Source: Lepidurus packardi
Lineage: Eukaryota; Arthropoda; Branchiopoda; Notostraca; Triopsidae
Reading direction: 5' to 3'
DNA length: 64,000 bases
Assembly: GCA_023053545.1 (NCBI GenBank)
Contig: JAKZAN010000001.1
Span: 826,565 to 890,564, forward strand
In this document: piece by piece, positions 35,430-48,617 of the stretch
Position numbering within the stretch: the first letter of the stretch is position 1
Layout: each line of letters starts with the position of its first letter
The notes under the pieces: model-generated
Databases searched by the model: none
Told to the model about the DNA's origin: nothing
What the model saw: only the letters and a program-made list of their open reading frames with translations
Program-made: the position numbers and the translations under genes

Positions 35430-38400
35430 TTACGCGGTATCTATAAAACGAAAAAAAGTGTATCAAATTAGCTGCATAAACCCAGACACTAAAAAAGAGT
35501 TTACCTGACGTGAAAGTATCTTCTGAAGTGATAGAGTTTTCCACAGGCAATCCCTCGCCCGGGGTTGTACCGTCATGGAGATAGTCTTCTGTACAAAAGT
35601 GATCCTCACTGGAATCGTTCTTACTCAGTTTCTGGTGAGGTTCATTCTCATCCCGGCCCAGATCATCACTCGTCAACTTTCGCTTCCGGTACTCCAAAAT
35701 GGATAACTAACATAGAACACTCTGATTTAGTTACAATACACATCCATGTAGAGTTAACCCAAACTATCACTTTAGAATACGAAATTAACTGTCAAGGAAT
35801 AACTGAAAAATAAGCTTCACAATAATGAATATACACTCCAATTGATACACTAAAATTCGATACGGAAAGTTTGATACAGATATTTGAACTGAAATCGATA
35901 CCGAAAGTTTGACACACAAGTTGAATCGATAGGGAAAGTTTGATTCCGAAACTGAAATGAAAATCGATCCAGAAAGTTTGATACAGATATTTGAACTGAA
36001 ATCGATACCGAAAGTTTGACACACAAGTTGAATCGATAGGGAAAGTTTGATTCCGAAACTGAAATGAAAATCGATACAGAAAGTTTGCTGCAGAAACTGA
36101 AATCGATGCTGAAAGCTTATATTCGATATGAAAGTTTCAATCATCAAAGTTTGAAACGAAATATTATGATGAAATTATATTATGAAATGAAATATAATCG
36201 ATATGAAAGTTTCAATCATGCATAAACATAATTAAATCATAATAATTTAGTCAACGTTACCTTCTTTTTGGCAGGTTTGGGCGTGTCTTCAATCAGGGGC
36301 GAAGGTTCTGGTTCCACAGGTTCAGGAGGCTTGTTTAACTGCGTCCTGGAAGTTCTAAAATCCCACGCTGGTTTGTTAACAAACTCCACCACCGGACTTT
36401 CGTTCCCTTCAGCTGGCCAGAGCGAGGGCGGACACACGGGAGGTGGGATTAGCCCTACCACGGTCGGAGCGAATCCCATAGTTTCAGGCAACAAGGGAGG
36501 CGGAGCTGCGTAGCACGAGTTCGGTAGCACGAATGCGTTCCCCACGTCGCTTCCAAATGGGTTGTAGCCCAACTTGGCAACTTGGCCAAAGTTCAACTCC
36601 GTTTCAGCTGGTAACGTGGGTGCGGCTAGGAGAACCGAACTGGGAGCGCTCGCAAGCCCCTGATTAGGGTTGGCTTCCACTGGTGGTAAGGGCGGCGGAC
36701 TGGGGGAGGGTCGACTGGGATTGGTGAATTGCTCTAGAACGTCCGGCGCCTCCGGATTGGCAAAAACAGCGCGATCTGGCCGGAAAAACGGGTCGTCTTT
36801 GGTCAAATCGTCCACTTCCCTCTCAAACGAGAGCGGAGGAGGGCCTTCAAGTTCATCGGGCGATCTTGGCGGCTCGTCTTTTTCTATAACTTGCAACTCT
36901 TCCGTAACGAGCGGCAAATCAGGGGCCATGTCCGGTTCATCGACCACGTCCGTCACAGGAACTACTTCCGGGAGGGGGGCGGCTTCTTTGTGGTTCTCCC
37001 TTTCAACGCCTGTTTCGGGTAATTCAAACTCGCGTTCTTGCAGCTTCATTTCAGCTTTGGCTTTATCCAAATTATGCCGTAGGACGCTTTTCTGCAAGTT
37101 CTCGGACGCTCCATCCTCTAAAGTGGGCGTGATACCGGGCGTGGGTGTACTGGGTGGCGTAAACGATGCTTCAGAGGACATGGACGCTCTCGCGAGACGT
37201 CGCTTCTTCAGGGGAGTCACGTGTTCCAGATCCTGGCTTCCAGCTCCTAAGGAGAAGGATTCTTGTGTGTTGGGCCCACTGGGCAGTCCTGCCAGAGCGA
37301 CTGGCGTCACTGTTCCACCGAGGGAATGCGAGTGTTCGGCGGCTACTTCAGTTTCTTCACTGATCGCTTGTCTGAGCCACCGTTTCTTCGCGAAACGCAC
37401 TTCAGGGTTGACATTGCTCCCTTCATCACTGCCAGGTCCGTCAGCAGGGGCGAGACTCACAGGGAGCGCAGGAGTGGGCGTGTCAGGAGAGGCGGGACCA
37501 GAACGTACCACGGACAACGCTGGAATTCCACTCGGACCCGAGGAATGCCGCACTGGAAAAGGTCGCTGGCCTGACCGGGTGGGGCTTTTAGGACTTCGCA
37601 TGTAACACAAAGGAACAGCCAAGCCTCCGTCCTGGGGAATTGTGGGACTGCCCAAGGTATCGCCGTTCGAGCCTGGCACTTGATCCTTCGGCCAAGTACT
37701 GGCCATTAGCTGGAATGAATGAGAAACAAAAATGAAGAAAATAGGGTTAATCAGTCACCTTTTTTTAGTTGGGACTTGAAATGTATCAAATCGACAGTCT
37801 AATCAAGTGCGAATTATTTGTGTAAGAACAGACAACTTTGTGAAACAAGGAATTTTGATTAAATACGGATTTGTAGGATTCCGTATACCTTAGCTCATTG
37901 ACGTCGAACAGTCGCAGATGGCGCTAGTGTTTGTTATTGTTTTGCACAGCTTGTTCTCCAGTTTCAGAACCCTGAGATAAAAGTGTTTCCTAGTGTTGCA
38001 AACAGTCTAATCAAGTGCGAATTATTTCTATAAGAACTGACAACTTTTTGTAGAAAAAGGAATTTTGATTAAATACGGATTTTTAGGATTCCGTATACCC
38101 TTAGCTCATTGACGTCGAACAGTCACAGATGGCGCTAGTGTTTGTTATTGTCTTGCACAACTTGTTCTCTAGTTTCAGAACTCTGAGATAAAAGTGACAC
38201 TGTGTTTCATAATGTTGCAAAACGTTCTCCAGAAAAGAACAGATGGCGCTAATGTTTGTTATTGTTTTGCACAACTTGTTCTCGAGTTTCAGAACCCTGA
38301 GATAAAAATGGTTCCTAGTGTTGCAAACAGTCTAAGCAAGTGCGAATTATTTCTATAAGAACTGACAACTTTGTGAAACAAGGAATTTGGATTAAATACG

Positions 38401-41400
38401 GATATTTAGGCTTCTGTATACCTTAGCTCATTGACGTCGAACAGTCACAGATGGCGCTAGTGTTTGTTATGGTTTTGCACAACTTGTTCTCTAGTTTCAG
38501 AACCCTGAGATAAAAGTGTTTCATAGTGTTGCAAACAGTCTACTCAAGTGCGAACTATTTCTATAAGAACTGACAACTTTGTGAAACAAGGAATTTTGAT
38601 TAAATACGGATATTTAGGCTTCGTATACCTTAGCTCATTGACGTGGAACAGTCACAGATGGCGCTAGTGTTTGTTATTGTTTTGCACAACATGTTCTGTA
38701 GTTTCAGAACCCTGAGATAAAAGTGACACTATGTGCATAGTGTTGCAAAACGTTCTCCAGAAAAGAGTGACAGACGGGTGTCACTCGACTTGGAAATCGG
38801 TGGAAAAAATCATTGTTTCAAAACTGACACACTGGTGTCATTTTTACATCGGGATACATTACACCCTTTTGTCACTAAATCTGGACAACATGGCGTTTCT
38901 TTCAACATTCAATTTTTCAACATGTAATTTCTCTGGCACTCCCTTCTTTCGTGTCCACCAAACCGAACTCCTAAATCATGTTCAGCTTTAGCCAAAATTG
39001 TCTCTTATACTTTCACGCATTTCACTGTAAAGCGAACAACCATTTTGACTTAGTCTGAACCACAGTACAAAGGTTTACGCGGGTTATCCCGTGTTATCCT
39101 ATTGTGTAAACCTTTATACTGTGGTCTAAACATGCTTTAGGAGTCCGGTTTGGTTTGGAGAAGAAAGAAGCGAATCATAGTACAACTAACTTTGTGAGCT
39201 ACTAATGTTAAGAATAGATTTGAAATCACACTAAGCTGTAAACAAATTGACTTGTCTGAATTGCATGTCCATAATTCATAAACCCGGTTTGAACTAGTGA
39301 TCTTTACGTTCTAACTAGTTGAACTAATGATCTTTATGATCTTCAAGTTCATTATATTGGATTCTGGTTTTCGCTGACGTAAAAGTAGTATTTGGTTTCG
39401 ACAAGAAAGAAGAGAATCATAGTACAATTAACTTGTGAGCTAATAATGTAAATAATTTTAATAATAATTATAATAATAATATAAATAAATAAATAATAAA
39501 TAAATAATATAAATAATAATAATGTTAAGAATAGATTTGAAATCACACTAAGCTGTAAACAAATTGACTTGTCTGAATTGCATGTCCATAATTCATAAAC
39601 CCAGTTTGAACTAGTGATCTTTACGTTCTAACTAGTTGAACTAATGATCTTTATGATCTTTAAGTTCATTATATTGGATTCTGGTTTTCGCTGACATAAT
39701 AGTAGTATTTGGTTTGTATAAGAAAGAAGAGAATCATAGTACAATTAGCTTGTGAGCTACTAATAATGTTAAGAATAGATTTGAAATCACACTAAACTGT
39801 AACAAATTGACTGAATTGCATGTACATGATTCATAAACCCGGTTTGAACTAGTGATCTTTACGTTCTAACTAGTTCAACTAATGATCTTTATGATCTTTA
39901 AGTTCATTATATTGGATTCTGGTTTTCGCTGACATAATAGTAGTATTTGGTTTGTACAAGAAAGAAGAGAATCATAGTACAATTAGCTTGTGAGCTACTA
40001 ATAATGTTAAGAATAGATTTGAAATCACACTAAACTGTAACAAATTGACTGAATTGCATGTACATGATTCATAAACCCGGTTTGAACTAGTGATCTTTAC
40101 GTTCTAACTAGTTGAACTAATGATCTTTATGATCTTTAAGTTCATTATATTGGATTCGGGTATTAGCTGACGTAAAATTCGTAATTGGTTTGGACAAGAA
40201 AGAAGGAATCATAGTACATTCTGGTTTTAGCTGACGTAAAAGTAGAAGGTCAGCGTTAATTACAACCTTGCCACCCTGATTAGCTTACGTCGTCCAAAAA
40301 AGCCCACACAATGGAAATCAACTTCCCCTATTTTCATCTTCTCCCTATTCACATGTTCCTAGCTTGAACTGGTTAAACTAAGACGCGAACATTACTTGGA
40401 CGCGAATTGCTAAGACCAGAAAGTCGCTTCCTGTAACTGAATAAGCAAAGGAAGTCAAAATGGAGTCCAAAACTAAATTACCTTCTTAGTTTTGGGACAT
40501 TTGAAGGAGATCATATCTCCTTTCTCCGACTCATCGACGGGAGTGGTGGCATTCGAATTCGGAAACGGTCCATGGAAATCAGGTTCCTCGTCGAGCGTAG
40601 GAGATTGCATATCACCTGAGGACGTTCGCGAACGTTCTCCCATGGAAAGCACTGCGCTAGGTCGCCTCATCCGCCCCCTCCTTCTTCCACACCTTCAACA
40701 ACAGTCAACTTTCAATACTGTACTATTTAAAGATAAGAAAAGCTTACCCTCGTTTGGCGAATTTTCCCTTGTCTTTATGTTCTAACGAGGGCAATCTTTC
40801 GCGTCTTTCTTCAATGTCGAACTTTTTCTCCGTCTCCTCATCAGCCTCGTCACCATCGTCGTGCTTTTTAGGCGAAGACTGGGAATCTCGCCGATGGGTT
40901 CGTGCCATTGCTTCTTGTTTCCTCTGTGCCTGCTTCTCCATCCGTTCAAATGCTTTCATAATCGCCTCCATCTTCCTTTCCTCCCGAGTCTAGAAAGAGA
41001 CAACTCATTTAACTTGATCTAAATTGAGCCGCACAATTAGAAAGGAATTAGAAAGTACTTTGGCCGCCTTTTTTTGCTCGTCGCAATGCTTGTCGTCACC
41101 CTGCTCATCATGATCTGTCACAAAAACGGTTGAATGCGTCCCGGGCGAAGCCAAATCCGTCCCTTCATGCCCCGAATCCACCGAAACTTTAGAGACGCTT
41201 CTTTGCGCCCGTCGTTGAGGCGAACTCAAAATGTCAGTGGTCCCGGTGGCGGAAGATGTCCTCCGGCGTCTCTTCTTGGGCTCCCTGGCCAAAATAAAAG
41301 TAATTCATTAATTAATTCAACATTAATTCCCCATACTCTTCTTTCCAAAATAATCACAGATGTAACTATTTACAAAAATACTAACAAAATACAATCTAAA

Positions 41401-44400
41401 TAACAAACTAAATTTGAAACATTGAACAAATTCTAAGAACTATAAATGAAAAAAATGGAAATAAACAAACTAAATTTGAAACATTGAACAAATTCCAAAA
41501 ACTAAAAATGAAAAAAAATGGAAATAAACCAACTAAATTTGAAAGATTGAACAAATTCCAAAAACTAAAAATGGAAATAAACAAACTAAATTTGAAACTT
41601 GAAATAAACAAAATAAGAAACTAAATTTGAAACTTTGAACAAATTCCAAAAACTAAAAATGGAAAAAAATGGAAATAAACAAACTAAATTTGAAACATTG
41701 AACAAATTCCAAAAACTAAAAATGAAAAAAAATGGAAATAAACCAACTAAATTTGAAAGATTGAACAAATTCCAAAAACTAAAAATGGAAATAAACAAAC
41801 TAAATTTGAAACTTGAAATAAACAAAATAAGAAACTAAATTTGAAACATTGAACAAATTCCCAAAACTAGAAATGAAAAAAAATGGAAATAAACAAACTA
41901 AGTTCGAAACATAAAGTAAACAAAATAACAAACTAAAGTTGAAACATTGAACAAATTTCAAAAATCTAAAATGAAAAAAATGGAAATAAACCAACTAAAT
42001 TTGAAACATTGAACAAATTCCAAAAACTAAAAATGAAAAAAAAATGGAAATAAACCAACTAAATTTGAAAGATTGAACAAATTCCAAAAACTAAAAATGG
42101 AAATAAACAAACTAAATTTGAAACTTGAAATAAACAAAATAAGAAACTAAATTTGAAACATTGAACAAATTCCAAAAACTAAAAATGGAAAAAAAATGGA
42201 AATAAACAAACTAAATTTGAAACATTGAACAAATTCCCAAAACTAAAAATGAAAAAAATGGAAATAAACAAACTAAATTTGAAACATAAAATAAACAAAA
42301 TAACAAACTAAATTTGAAACATTGAACAAATTCCAAAAACTAAAAATCTAAAAAATGGAAATAAATCATATTTTTTTCCTTTTTTGCAATCTTCGTTCTT
42401 AATTCTTTGCTCTCTTTTTTTAAAACCAGATTTACTTGATTTACTTCCCGTTTACCCATTATTATCCTATTTTTTGGAACCCTTGAACCCCAATAAAAAG
42501 ACAAACTTACTCGGTGATCGAAATTCGGGCTGATCTGGGACTGGTGCGCTGGCCAGGGCACTTTTTATGCTCACAGCGCATCCAATTCTTGTCCTCATGG
42601 GGCACTACAATCTCCTCCTTCTCCGCAATGGCCGTCTTGGTGACTAAGTACAGATGAATGAGTCCTTTGCCGAGCGAGTGCTTGATTTCTGCATTGGAGA
42701 CGCAGGACTGCCTCAGAAACCGTGCTTCGTTGCCGTAGGACCGCCCATCCAAGCACACCTCCAGATGCCCCTCCCCCGCGCCCGTGGAACAGAAGATCAC
42801 GTGGGGCAGCGCAGTACTCGCGTTCGACGACAAACTCGACGGTCGTAACTGACTGGGCAGCATGAGTTTGCCCCGGCATTCCAAGATGGTTTGGCCCGGT
42901 TCGAGTCTCCGGTTGGCAGTCAGCGTTTTCCAGCCTTGACCGTTCACCACCAAGTCATGAACGGGCGAGTCAGGTAGCACCAACGCCACAGGGGCTGCAT
43001 GGGCCCCATTTTCGCTTCCCAGGACGCCATTGGGCTTCAACGCTCCCACCCGGGCTCTTAACTCGGGCGAATAATGGTTCGTGACTGCCTCTTCGTAGTC
43101 CTCAATCCAATCCAAGCTCGGCGGATGGTGAACTGTAGGCGTGTCCACCGGACTCGCTAGATCCCTTGGATCAGGGGTACGGGGCAAGGTTAAATTCGAG
43201 TCTTGGGACACTTCAAGCTGCTGTTGCTGTTCCTGCTGCTCCAGGAGTTGCTGCTTTTCCTGCCAGAGTTTCCGCCGTCGTACACTGCCAGGATTGGGCG
43301 TTTTGGTGCTGGCATCTTCGCTGTCGGGGTCTTCCTTGCGACTGCGCTTCCGACCCAACTTGGGCCCGCGCCGAGGCTTGCTTTCCTTGTTGTTATTCAT
43401 GGGTAACGTGTCGCGCGTCGTGGCTTTGGAAGCCCCACCCCTCCCGCGACTGCCCCGCCCGCTCCAGCTGTTCTTGCGGGGTTTGTCTTCACGCAAATCC
43501 TCGTGCAGGTAGCTCGCCCGGTCACGGAAGGAATCCTTGATGACGGGCGGGGTGGCGAGGCGGAATTCTTGCCGTTTACGGTACTGGACGCCTCGAGCGC
43601 GAGCTTTATCCACCCTTCTAGGTTGGCACAATTCACACAGGTACTCTTCTGGGATGTTAGACCGGTCGATCCCCATGCAATCCACGTGCTGCCATACCCT
43701 AAATATCACAAAATCGGAATTATATCAGAAAATCCCAAGACATTTGAATGTTCCGATTTCAGAATTATCTTATAGTATTTCAAGAAAAGTGAAACAACTG
43801 ATTTATTAATGTTAGCTAATACTAATACACTGAAAAATAAACATAGCAATAGGCGAGTCTTTGTTTGAAAAAAGAAAAAATAGTGATACTAATAAAAAAA
43901 TTAAAATAAATAAATAAACTAATAACATTTTAACATAACTTTTACATAGTTTTTAACATTTTTTTAACTTTTTACATAATTTTACATAACTTTTACATAG
44001 TTTTTTTTTACTTTTTACATAACTTTAACATAACTTTAACATTCTAATATAACATTTTAATATAACATTTTAACATTACTTTAACATAACTTTTAACTTT
44101 TTTTTAAAACTTTTTACATATTTTTTTTAACTTTTTACATAACTTTTACTTTAACTTTAACATAACTTTTACATAACTTTAACATTAACATAACTTTAAC
44201 ATTTTAATATAACATTTTAACATTACTTTAACATAACTTTTACATAGTTTTTAACTTTTTATATAATTTTACATAACTTTTACATAGTTTTATTTTTAAC
44301 TTTTTACATAACTTTAACATAACATTTACTTTAACTTTAACATAACTTTTAACTTATTTTTAAAACTTTTTACATATTTTTTTTAATTTTTTACATAACT

Positions 44401-46532
44401 TTTACTTTAACTTTAACATAACTTTAACATTAACATAACTTTAACATTTTAATATAACATTTTTAACATTACTTTAACATAACTTTTACATAGTTTCTAA
44501 CTTTTTACATAACTTTTACTTTAACTTTAACATAACTTTTACATAATTTTTAACTTTTTACATAATTTTTAACTTTTTACATAATTTTACAATAACTTTT
44601 ACGTAGTTTTTTTTTACTTTTTACATAACTTTAACATAACTTTTACTTTAACATAACTTTAACATTAACATAACTTTAACATTTTAATATAACATTTTAA
44701 CATTACTTTAACATAACTTTTACATAACTTTAACATTAACATAAAATTTTACATTACTTTAACATAACTTTTACATAACTTTAACATTAACATAAAATTT
44801 TACATTACTTTAACATAACTTTTAACTTTTTTTAAACTTTAACATAACTTTAACTTTAACATAACATTTTAATATAACTTTAACATTTTAACATAACATT
44901 TTAATATAACTCTTACTTTAACTTTAACATAAGTTTAACATTTTAACATTACTTTAACATAACTTTAACATTTTAACATTACTTTTACATAATTTTTTTT
45001 AACTTTTTACATAACTTTTACTTTCCCATAACTCTTACTTTAACTTCAACATAACTTTAACATTAACAAAACTTTAACATTTTAACATAACATAATTTTA
45101 ACATAACTAATAACATTTCATTTTAGGACTACACTATCAAACTTGAGTGTCATTTTGGAGTAAGCGATTACTCCAAAGTGGCACACTAAATTAGTCATTA
45201 CGTAACTAAATTCATTCCTAAATGATCCTTCACCGTACATTTCAAACCTTGGCGAAAAGTAAATTGCAAGCTTGTAAAGTAAATTGTAAGATTATGACAA
45301 CACTTGTCTAAACTTCGCTGCTCAATGCTCCCAACTAAATCCTAAGCTTATTAAATTTACCTTACTAATGTATGAAATAAGGTACAAATCCTACTTACGA
45401 GCATCGGTCGCAGCAAATCATGTACCCGTCATCATGCCCGAAATCACTAGAAAATTGCATATCAATCAAAAAATTAGATCTACGCCAAAAAAGTGTTCTA
45501 TGCCAAATCACCATATGCAGCGAGTGATGCTTTCTTCTTGCCGATCGTCTTCCCCTTCGCACTCGGGGGCAGTTTCGGTTTCTTCGCCTTCCTTATCTGA
45601 AGGAAACCGATCCGAATCGCTGTCCACCAAACTATCTCCATCCTCTGGATTATACTTGGGTCTCGTGATGACCCCTTCATGTTCTTCACCCGGACTATTC
45701 CAAAGCTGGCGCGGCCGATTGTCTTTCCACCATCCTCCCCAGCCACTGAAGAAGCTCGCCATTGGCCCAGCTGCTCCAGCCATCGGGGAAGCGGTTCCAT
45801 TCACACTGGCACTGGTACCACTCACGCTTTTACACGAGAATTCCACGTCCGACGTTCGATTCTCTTTGAGGGCTGCTTGGTGAGCATCGTAACTAGGTTT
45901 TAACCGAGCCGCGGCACTCAAGGCGTCCAAACCACTGAAAGTATGCTGGACGGACGCTGGAGAAGTCTCGACAGCTTTCAAGGTCATCGCCATGGGACTG
46001 GAACCTGATTCCGAGGGTTTTCGTCGAGGACCCAAGCTGGTGGGCGGCATTTTTGAACTGGGCGATGCAGGAGGTAACACTCTTAGCCCATTACTACGAC
46101 CAGTTCTTGGATGCTGTGGCGGCTGATGGTTGGGAAGAGTTAATGGTGTACGGGGAGACAGCACAGGGCTAGTGTTCGGCAGCGGACAGCGGTTATGGTC
46201 CTCGTCAGCGGAATCCAAGCTTTCTTGCTTGCAAAATGGCGTCGATGAGCCTTCGGCTGAACAATTGCCACTCACACTATAGTTACTGTAGTTGTGATCC
46301 TGCAGAACCACCTGGAACTAAAGGATATATTGGGTAAAGAACGTAAATAGTAGTCGCACGCTCCCAAGCGTCTTGGGCACCCATACCAAAGGTGTCGCAA
46401 TAAGAGGGAGCTACTACGAAAAGGTTTGTTTGTTACCTGATACAAATAGGAGGCTCCATTGAAATTACTTTCGCCAAGTACACCCACTTTGGGTTTCTCC
46501 TCAATGTTGTGCAAAATTTCTTTACTTTCCAT
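35430..46532 (-). CDS. KMT2E: UpSET / KMT2E (MLL5)-SETD5-type PHD and SET domain protein
   Basis: Ten exons join in phase to about 1489 residues: 46532-46437, 46317-45512, 45446-45399, 43698-42511, 41284-41059, 40989-40748, 40683-40482, 37709-36261, 35706-35505, 35440-35430. A PHD finger (~297-344) starts RCICDFGHDDGYMICCDRC and ends CELCQPR. A SET domain (~570-690) carries YGNEARFLRQSCVSNAEIKH in place of the catalytic NHS motif, as in MLL5/SETD5, so it is probably inactive. TREERKMEAIMKAFERMEK and SILEYRKRK near the end match the vertebrate family. Middle regions are Ser/Pro-rich and disordered. Known role of the family: chromatin-bound cofactor recruiting histone deacetylase and restricting open chromatin (Drosophila UpSET). 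Exon 2 has a tandem acceptor (ttag then TTCCAG), giving a two-codon alternative. Large introns hold private tandem arrays. Confidence 0.94.
35865..36165. repeat. ~102-bp tandem repeat in UpSET intron
   Basis: About 2.5 copies of a unit with ACAGATATTTGAACTGAAATC, GAAAGTTTGACACACAAG and GAAACTGAAATGAAAATCG between coding exons 8 and 9. Internal shorter repeats of GAAAGTTTGAT are present. Confidence 0.88.
37770..38770. repeat. ~205-bp tandem array in UpSET intron, related to dispersed copies
   Basis: About five copies with CAAGTGCGAATTATTTCTAT, TTAGCTCATTGACGTCGAAC, AGTCACAGATGGCGCTAGTG and TTTGTTATTGTTTTGCACAA. Parts of the unit are present singly at about 15527 and 23691, so the family is dispersed in the window. 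Confidence 0.92.
39060..39124. other. 19-bp inverted repeat, precursor-miRNA-like hairpin
   Basis: CCACAGTACAAAGGTTTAC (39060-39078) pairs with GTAAACCTTTATACTGTGG (39106-39124) with one mismatch around a 27-nt loop, within a UpSET intron. The size fits a small pre-miRNA or a miniature transposon remnant. No flanking duplication is evident. The core AACCACAG..CTGTGGT is symmetric. Confidence 0.45.
39150..40245. repeat. ~240-315-bp tandem array in UpSET intron
   Basis: Four copies plus a partial one of a unit with GAATCATAGTACAATTA, GAATAGATTTGAAATCACAC, ATTCATAAACCCGGTTTGAA and GTTCATTATATTGGATTCTG. The second copy has an AATAAATAAAT expansion near 39455-39530. All lie in the intron between coding exons 7 and 8. 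Confidence 0.92.
41395..42365. repeat. ~60-bp tandem array filling UpSET intron
   Basis: Units of AAACTAAATTTGAAACATTG then AACAAATTCCAAAAACTAAA and AATGGAAATAAAC, about 15 copies, with longer period-165 blocks. On the minus strand this reads as repeated FFISSFWNLFNVSNLVCLF ORFs, an artefact. Confidence 0.92.
43900..45125. repeat. 1.2-kb degenerate TTTAACATAAC array in UpSET intron
   Basis: AT-only repeats of TTTTACATAACTTTAACAT and TTTTAACATTACTTTAACAT fill most of the intron between the PHD exons 3 and 4. Strand composition is strongly skewed (T and A with C but almost no G on the plus strand). Confidence 0.92.
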
Positions 46533-47500
46533 TTTCTAGAACAGTCACGCGAAAGGAAAAGTAGCAAGATTATGTTTGTATTCTTTTGTTGTTGTTTTTT
46601 TTAGAGGAAAGCTCTCAACCGGATATTTCAGACTAATCTGGCAATTTATGTTATAATTTGGGCATATCTTGGATGCTTTAGAAGGCTTAGTACGTGTAAT
46701 GCGAGTTTTAAAAGGCTGAAGTACTAGTTTAAGAAGACTGGTGTTGTCATTAACATTCGCACGCTCAGCGTTTCTGTATTAGAGCTCGATTCGCGAGTTT
46801 ACTGAAAGGGTTTTAAGACTTACTTTGAATTAGGTGATCCAGCGCACTTTTACCATGTTTCCGTTACAAAATTGGTGCAAAATGCTGGCAAAAATCGCTG
46901 CAAAAACATTTAATTCAACAGAAGCGTTGACGTTCGAAATCACAACAAACATGGCCGACCTGCCAACGAAAGATGGCGGAAGGAAAACTTCCCTCCCTAT
47001 CCAATCCTGAGTTGTATTAAATAAATGATCAAAGGAAAGGAACCCGAATTATTTTATTACACCTATGTATAACTAACGATGCAAAAGTAAACTTTGAAGC
47101 TTTTTAGTTCTGCATAATAGCCTCTTGGCATATGTATTCAGACGGCGTTGTTACAGGGATTTTTCCTTTAGTTTGAGCTGTTTTGTGCCTAACAAACGCT
47201 TGTGTTGAGCTACGGGGTCTCCCACCTTGGCGGCAAGGGAAATGCGGTTCAATTCTAGCTTCGAATTTTAATTTGTCCCTTGTGGGACAGCCGTATGCGA
47301 AGGATTTTACACCCTAGCAGTAGACACGTACTTACATACGAACTCACATTATATATCACAATATATCGTCTCATAATATATCGAATTTCCTAATTAATCC
47401 AAAGTGCGTCAAGTTGATTTTTCTCAAAGTTTTTATTCAATTCGATTTCGATTTCTCAGGCTTGGTCAATCCCTGTTACAAAAATTCTCTTTTTTTTCCC
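46533..47500. other. intergenic; UpSET upstream region
   Basis: Region between UpSET start and the cyclin Q stop, both on the minus strand. It includes CAAACATGGCCGAC near 46948, a purine/pyrimidine-poor promoter-like GC patch, but no TATA box. No extra gene seen. Confidence 0.45.
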
Positions 47501-48617
47501 TCAAATCATGGGCCAATTCTTTTCCTCGTCGTACACGGCAGTTATCTGCTCAACAACCGACCAAATAAGATCCTTCTTTGCTTCTTTGTGGAATGCCTAA
47601 CAAGGAAAAACGTCGAATAAAATTAATATATGTAAGGCGAGTAGCGGAAACGAACTGAAACCTACCTCATACCACGTCCGTCCGTCCAAGTCACTCGTAA
47701 GGGGAACTTGCACGCCATAAATCTGTAGCGTCATATAAATCGCTGCAAGGGCTACAATTTGGGGCTCGTGTTGAATAATGGCAGGGCTATTATGAAAATC
47801 CTGTTTAAGAAACGATTAAACAACGCCAACCTACGCTCTGAATTGTAATATACTTGAAGCAACGCCCACGATGTGTGCGCGATAGGAACTTTGTTCCAAG
47901 AATTGGGCATCCAGCATTCCAAAGTTCTAAGATATTGCAGCAAGTACTAAATTGGGAGGAATTAAAGCTTATAACGTCTGAAACAGTAATTTTTCGTTTA
48001 CAATGTGAGGGTTGCTGGTAGTAGTATCGAAGTTGAGCATTCGGAGCACAAAGAGCTCGGCTTGCACAAACGAGTCCCTTAGATTCCAGTACTGTTCCGA
48101 CAAATCTAGGATTTCAGCTTTGTTGTGAAGCGTGTGGTGGGAAACATTGATGACGTCACGCAATTTGATATCTTCATTTTCTAGTTTACATGCTACAGAT
48201 AAGCAAGTTGACCCGATTAACTACATCCAAAGGGAAAAATGCATAATTTCATAATTAAATAATTAGATAGTTTTCATAATTAGATAGTTTTTAATGCTTT
48301 GTAGACTCACATAAATATCGTAGCGATTATCTCCCGCAGATGCAACGAACTTATGAAAGAGGAATGCTGCTTTGGCAATCGTGGATCCTTTTACCCTTAA
48401 TTTAGCTCCTGAAAGAATAGTTTTCTCACAATAAACGATCCTAGTTGGTCGTGTTGGTCGGATTTTTGATCAAGATGAAGTGAATCTTACCGCATTCGAA
48501 AACAAAGCGAGCCCCTATGCTTGGAGTCGGGTGTGCATGTGTGTACTTGACTTTCTTGGCTTCGCAGTTTTCCCCTTGTCTTTCTCGAGTAAGAACATCC
48601 ATTACGCTTCGGTCCAT
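47501..48617 (-). CDS. CCNQ: cyclin Q (FAM58-type cyclin)
   Basis: Six exons join in phase to 255 residues: 48617-48491, 48408-48311, 48220-48002, 47946-47854, 47800-47666, 47596-47501. The cyclin box appears as ARFVFECGAKLRVKGSTIA, LIGSTCLSVACKLENEDIKL, RDVINVSHHTLHN, YWNLRDSFVQAELFVLRML, then the second fold PIAHTSWALLQ and IVALAAIYMTLQIYGVQVP. This follows human FAM58A/cyclin Q closely in order and spacing and is near its usual ~248 residues. Cyclin Q activates CDK10, which acts on ETS2 and on ciliogenesis in vertebrates. The ATG chosen gives MDRSVMDVLTRERQ and lies in the exon with the first helix. It is divergent from the plus-strand gene starting 542 bp upstream, so a shared promoter is possible. 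Confidence 0.92.

Noticed and set aside
36670-37605. 311-codon plus-strand ORF
   Set aside because: It is the antisense shadow of UpSET coding exon 8, which is supported by phase-matched splice sites and family motifs.
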